Below are positions 5,401 to 6,831 of a DNA stretch of 6,831 bases, in pieces (the stretch's first letter is position 1; the number at the start of each line of letters is the position of its first letter). The notes beneath the pieces are model-generated. The model was given only the letters and a program-made list of their open reading frames with translations, searched no databases and had not been told where the DNA came from. The position numbers and the translations under genes were made by a program. The stretch lies in assembly GCA_025453925.1 (NCBI GenBank), contig JALOPK010000177.1, positions 1-6,831 on the forward strand. Direction: 5' to 3'. Origin of the DNA: Candidatus Eiseniibacteriota bacterium. Lineage in GTDB: Bacteria; JAFGKV01.

Positions 5401-6440
5401 GACGATACCCTACCCTGAGATGGTCTGAGAGCCGGCCGGAAGTGCTCGACCAGACTCTGCTTCCCCATGACGTAGCGTACGTCCGCTGCGAGCATCTGGA
5501 CACGATGGCGGAAGCGATCCGCACGCTCAGGGTGCGAGGTGCGCCTGCCATCGGGTTGGCCGCGGGTCTGGGCCTGGCGTTGGTCGCTGAGAAGACCGAG
5601 GCAACCTCGATCGCCTCGCTGAGGGCGGAGCTCGATCATAGCGCGGGCATCCTTGCCGGCACCCGCCCGACCGCCGTGAACCTCTTCTGGGCCCTCCAGC
5701 GGATGCGCCAACTCTGGGCGCGGGAGTGGAGAGATGTGGGCGGACTTCGCCATGCCGTGCTGACGGAGGCGCTGGCGATGATCGAAGAAGACCAGCAGGC
5801 CTGCAGGGCGATGGGCGCGCACGGCGCCGCGCTGCTGCCCGATCCATGTCGTGTGCTCACCCACTGCAATGCCGGCTACCTCGCCACCGCGGACTACGGT
5901 ACCGCTCTCGCCGTGGTCTATGTGGCTCATGAGCAGGGCAAGCGGGTCAGCGTGTGGGCAGATGAGACGCGGCCCCTGCTCCAGGGAGCCAGACTCACCG
6001 CATGGGAACTGAGGGACGCGGGGATTCCAGTGACGCTCATCTGCGACAACATGGCGGCGACCGTCATGTCCCGCGGGGAGGTCGACGTGGTCATCACCGG
6101 CGCAGATCGGATCGCGGCCAACGGGGACGCGGCGAACAAAATCGGGACCATGGGCGTGGCCATCCTCGCAACGTACTTCGGAATCCCGTTCTACGTCGTC
6201 GCGCCACGGTCTACCATCGATCTCGCCGCCGCCACCGGGAACAGCATCCCCATCGAGGAGCGGGATCCCCGGGAAGTAACCCACATCCGCGGGGTTCACA
6301 TCGCGCCGTCCGACGTCACCGTGTTCAACCCCGCCTTCGACGTGACCCCGGCGGGCCTGATCACGGCCATCATCACCGAGGAAGGCGTCCATCGCCCGCC
6401 GTATGTGGAGTCGTTGAGAGTGAGGCTGACCGAGCGCTGA
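5397..6440 (+). CDS. mtnA: Methylthioribose-1-phosphate isomerase
   Basis: The 347-residue product has the size and all hallmarks of MtnA (EC 5.3.1.23), an eIF2B-alpha/beta/delta-like fold enzyme that converts 5-methylthioribose-1-phosphate to 5-methylthioribulose-1-phosphate in methionine salvage. Visible motifs are RGAPAIG (47-53), TRPTAVNLFWAL (89-100), THCNAGYLAT (155-164) with catalytic Cys157, ADETRPLLQGARLTAWEL (188-205), and GADRIAANGDAANKIGT (235-251) with catalytic Asp237, followed by APRSTIDL. Both catalytic residues correspond to Cys160 and Asp240 of the Bacillus enzyme. GTG 5397 is chosen because GGGAG lies 7 nt upstream, it gives the expected N-terminus, and it overlaps the yjbQ stop by 4 nt. 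No other methionine-salvage gene is in the window; related roles in ribose-1,5-bisphosphate isomerisation or the DHAP shunt are alternatives. A tRNA gene follows after 5 nt. Confidence 0.95.
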   Translation: MRRYPTLRWSESRPEVLDQTLLPHDVAYVRCEHLDTMAEAIRTLRVRGAPAIGLAAGLGLALVAEKTEATSIASLRAELDHSAGILAGTRPTAVNLFWALQRMRQLWAREWRDVGGLRHAVLTEALAMIEEDQQACRAMGAHGAALLPDPCRVLTHCNAGYLATADYGTALAVVYVAHEQGKRVSVWADETRPLLQGARLTAWELRDAGIPVTLICDNMAATVMSRGEVDVVITGADRIAANGDAANKIGTMGVAILATYFGIPFYVVAPRSTIDLAAATGNSIPIEERDPREVTHIRGVHIAPSDVTVFNPAFDVTPAGLITAIITEEGVHRPPYVESLRVRLTER

Positions 6441-6445
6441 CAACT

Positions 6446-6531
6446 GCGAGAGTGGCGGAACCTGGTAGACGCGCTGGTCTTAGGTTCCAGTCCCTCTCGG
6501 GGTAGGGGTTCGACTCCCCTCTCTCGCACCA
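6446..6531 (+). tRNA. tRNA-Leu (anticodon UAG)
   Basis: A complete 86-nt class II tRNA with encoded CCA. The acceptor stem is GCGAGAG (6446-6452) with CTCTCGC (6521-6527). The D arm has GCG/CGC around a GGTAGA-type loop. The anticodon arm CTGGT/TCCAG encloses CTTAGGT with anticodon TAG at 6481-6483, decoding CUA and, by wobble, other CUN codons. The variable arm (6491-6503, CCC/GGG stem with TCTC loop) is the long arm of leucine tRNAs. The T arm is AGGGG-TTCGACT-CCCCT. The pair 31-39 is a T-T mismatch at the top of the anticodon stem. It begins 5 nt after the mtnA stop, so it is probably processed from the mtnA transcript. Confidence 0.95.
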
Positions 6532-6560
6532 CCTGTGCCGGCACATCACTGTACGCCCGC

Positions 6561-6601
6561 CGCTGCCCCACGGCCGGCTCAGGCCGCGCCAAGGGGCAGT
6601 G
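6561..6601 (+). terminator. Nested GC-rich hairpin after tRNA-Leu, possible terminator
   Basis: CGCTGCCCC (6561-6569) pairs with GGGGCAGTG (6593-6601) with one G-U wobble, and CGGCC/GGCCG (6571-6575, 6582-6586) forms an inner stem. It sits between the tRNA and the convergent minus-strand gene, where a terminator is expected. No T-tract follows. Palindromes at 6632-6641 (CGCGGCCGCG) and 6651-6662 (CCCCGGCCGGGG) could serve the opposite strand. Confidence 0.4.
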
Positions 6602-6665
6602 ATGCCTGGCGCGAGATCATTCCCCCATGCTCGCGGCCGCGCGGTCTCGGCCCCGGCCGGGGCGG

Positions 6666-6831
6666 CTACGGCAGATCGAAGTCGAACTCGCCCGCGCGGT
6701 CGGAGCGACACAGCTCCGCGCCGCTCCCGTCCACCGCCATCACCAGATACGTCCAGTTCGCGTCAGGATCTCCCATCCCCAACGAACTCGTCCAGCTCGT
6801 TACCCCAGATCCCAACACCGCCAACCGATTC
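6666..6831 (-). CDS. C-terminal fragment of a secreted protein, fibronectin-III-like end; 5' part beyond right edge
   Basis: The minus strand is open from the right edge to TAG at 6668-6666, giving the last 54 residues. They begin NRLAVLGSGVTSWTSS, continue DPDANWTYLVMAVDGSG, and end RAGEFDFDLP. The order 'S/T-x-x-D-P-D-x-N-W-x-Y-x-V-x-A-V-D', then 'S-x-R-x-GEFD', is the closing part of a fibronectin-III-like domain (ineffective tyrosine-corner style Y-x-V-x-A-V-D strand) found at the end of large secreted or surface proteins, including peptidases, in environmental FCB-type bacteria. What the rest of the protein does is outside the window. It converges on the tRNA-Leu gene, with about 134 bp between them. 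Confidence 0.7.
   Translation of the reverse strand, partial: NRLAVLGSGVTSWTSSLGMGDPDANWTYLVMAVDGSGAELCRSDRAGEFDFDLP

Noticed and set aside
4863-6443. 526-codon minus-strand open frame
   Set aside because: It is antisense to yjbQ and mtnA, both of which are well supported by family motifs.

Overview
The window is GC-rich bacterial DNA, loosely packed: about 4 kb of 6.8 kb is coding and three gaps of 750-1,080 bp hold mainly small repeats and hairpins. The flanking secreted-type genes (beta-propeller-like repeats fused to an SH3b module on the left; a fibronectin-III-like C-terminus on the right) and the WEFKILRSN-type membrane protein resemble proteins I associate with uncultured FCB/PVC-type phyla (Eisenbacteria, Latescibacteria or similar). 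That placement is an inference from style, not from a marker gene.

Left to right: (1) positions 1-781, minus strand: 5' part of a secreted protein running off the left edge, with a signal peptide, two to three propeller-like repeats, then an SH3b-like domain of the kind that precedes NlpC/P60 peptidases. (2) 782-1534: no gene; a 13-bp direct repeat and a 14-bp palindrome. (3) 1535-1999, plus: small P-loop NTPase/kinase-like protein with its own Shine-Dalgarno. (4) 2000-3079: no convincing gene; a REP-like hairpin, a pair of matched palindromes (CTATTC-N8-GAATAG) 54 bp apart, and a T7G8 homopolymer. (5) 3080-3466, plus: 128-aa small protein with a conserved soluble domain and a C-terminal membrane helix. 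(6) 3467-4286: no gene; degenerate AAATCCGA-type repeats, then hairpins leading to the next gene. (7) 4287-6440, plus: a tight, overlapping three-gene unit: SAM-dependent methyltransferase, YjbQ/UPF0047 protein, and MtnA (methylthioribose-1-phosphate isomerase). A tRNA-Leu(UAG) begins 5 bases after mtnA and probably shares its transcript. (8) 6666-6831, minus: C-terminal end of a secreted protein, convergent with the tRNA.

The methyltransferase-yjbQ-mtnA unit is the functional core. The overlaps (44 nt and 4 nt) imply translational coupling. MtnA isomerises 5-methylthioribose-1-phosphate, made from the by-product of SAM-dependent polyamine synthesis, so a SAM-using enzyme upstream is thematically consistent, but its substrate cannot be read from the sequence. 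No CRISPR array, prophage, intact insertion sequence or obvious defence system is present. The most unexplained signals are the paired palindromes near 2734-2809 and two mutually exclusive hairpins just before the methyltransferase ribosome binding site.
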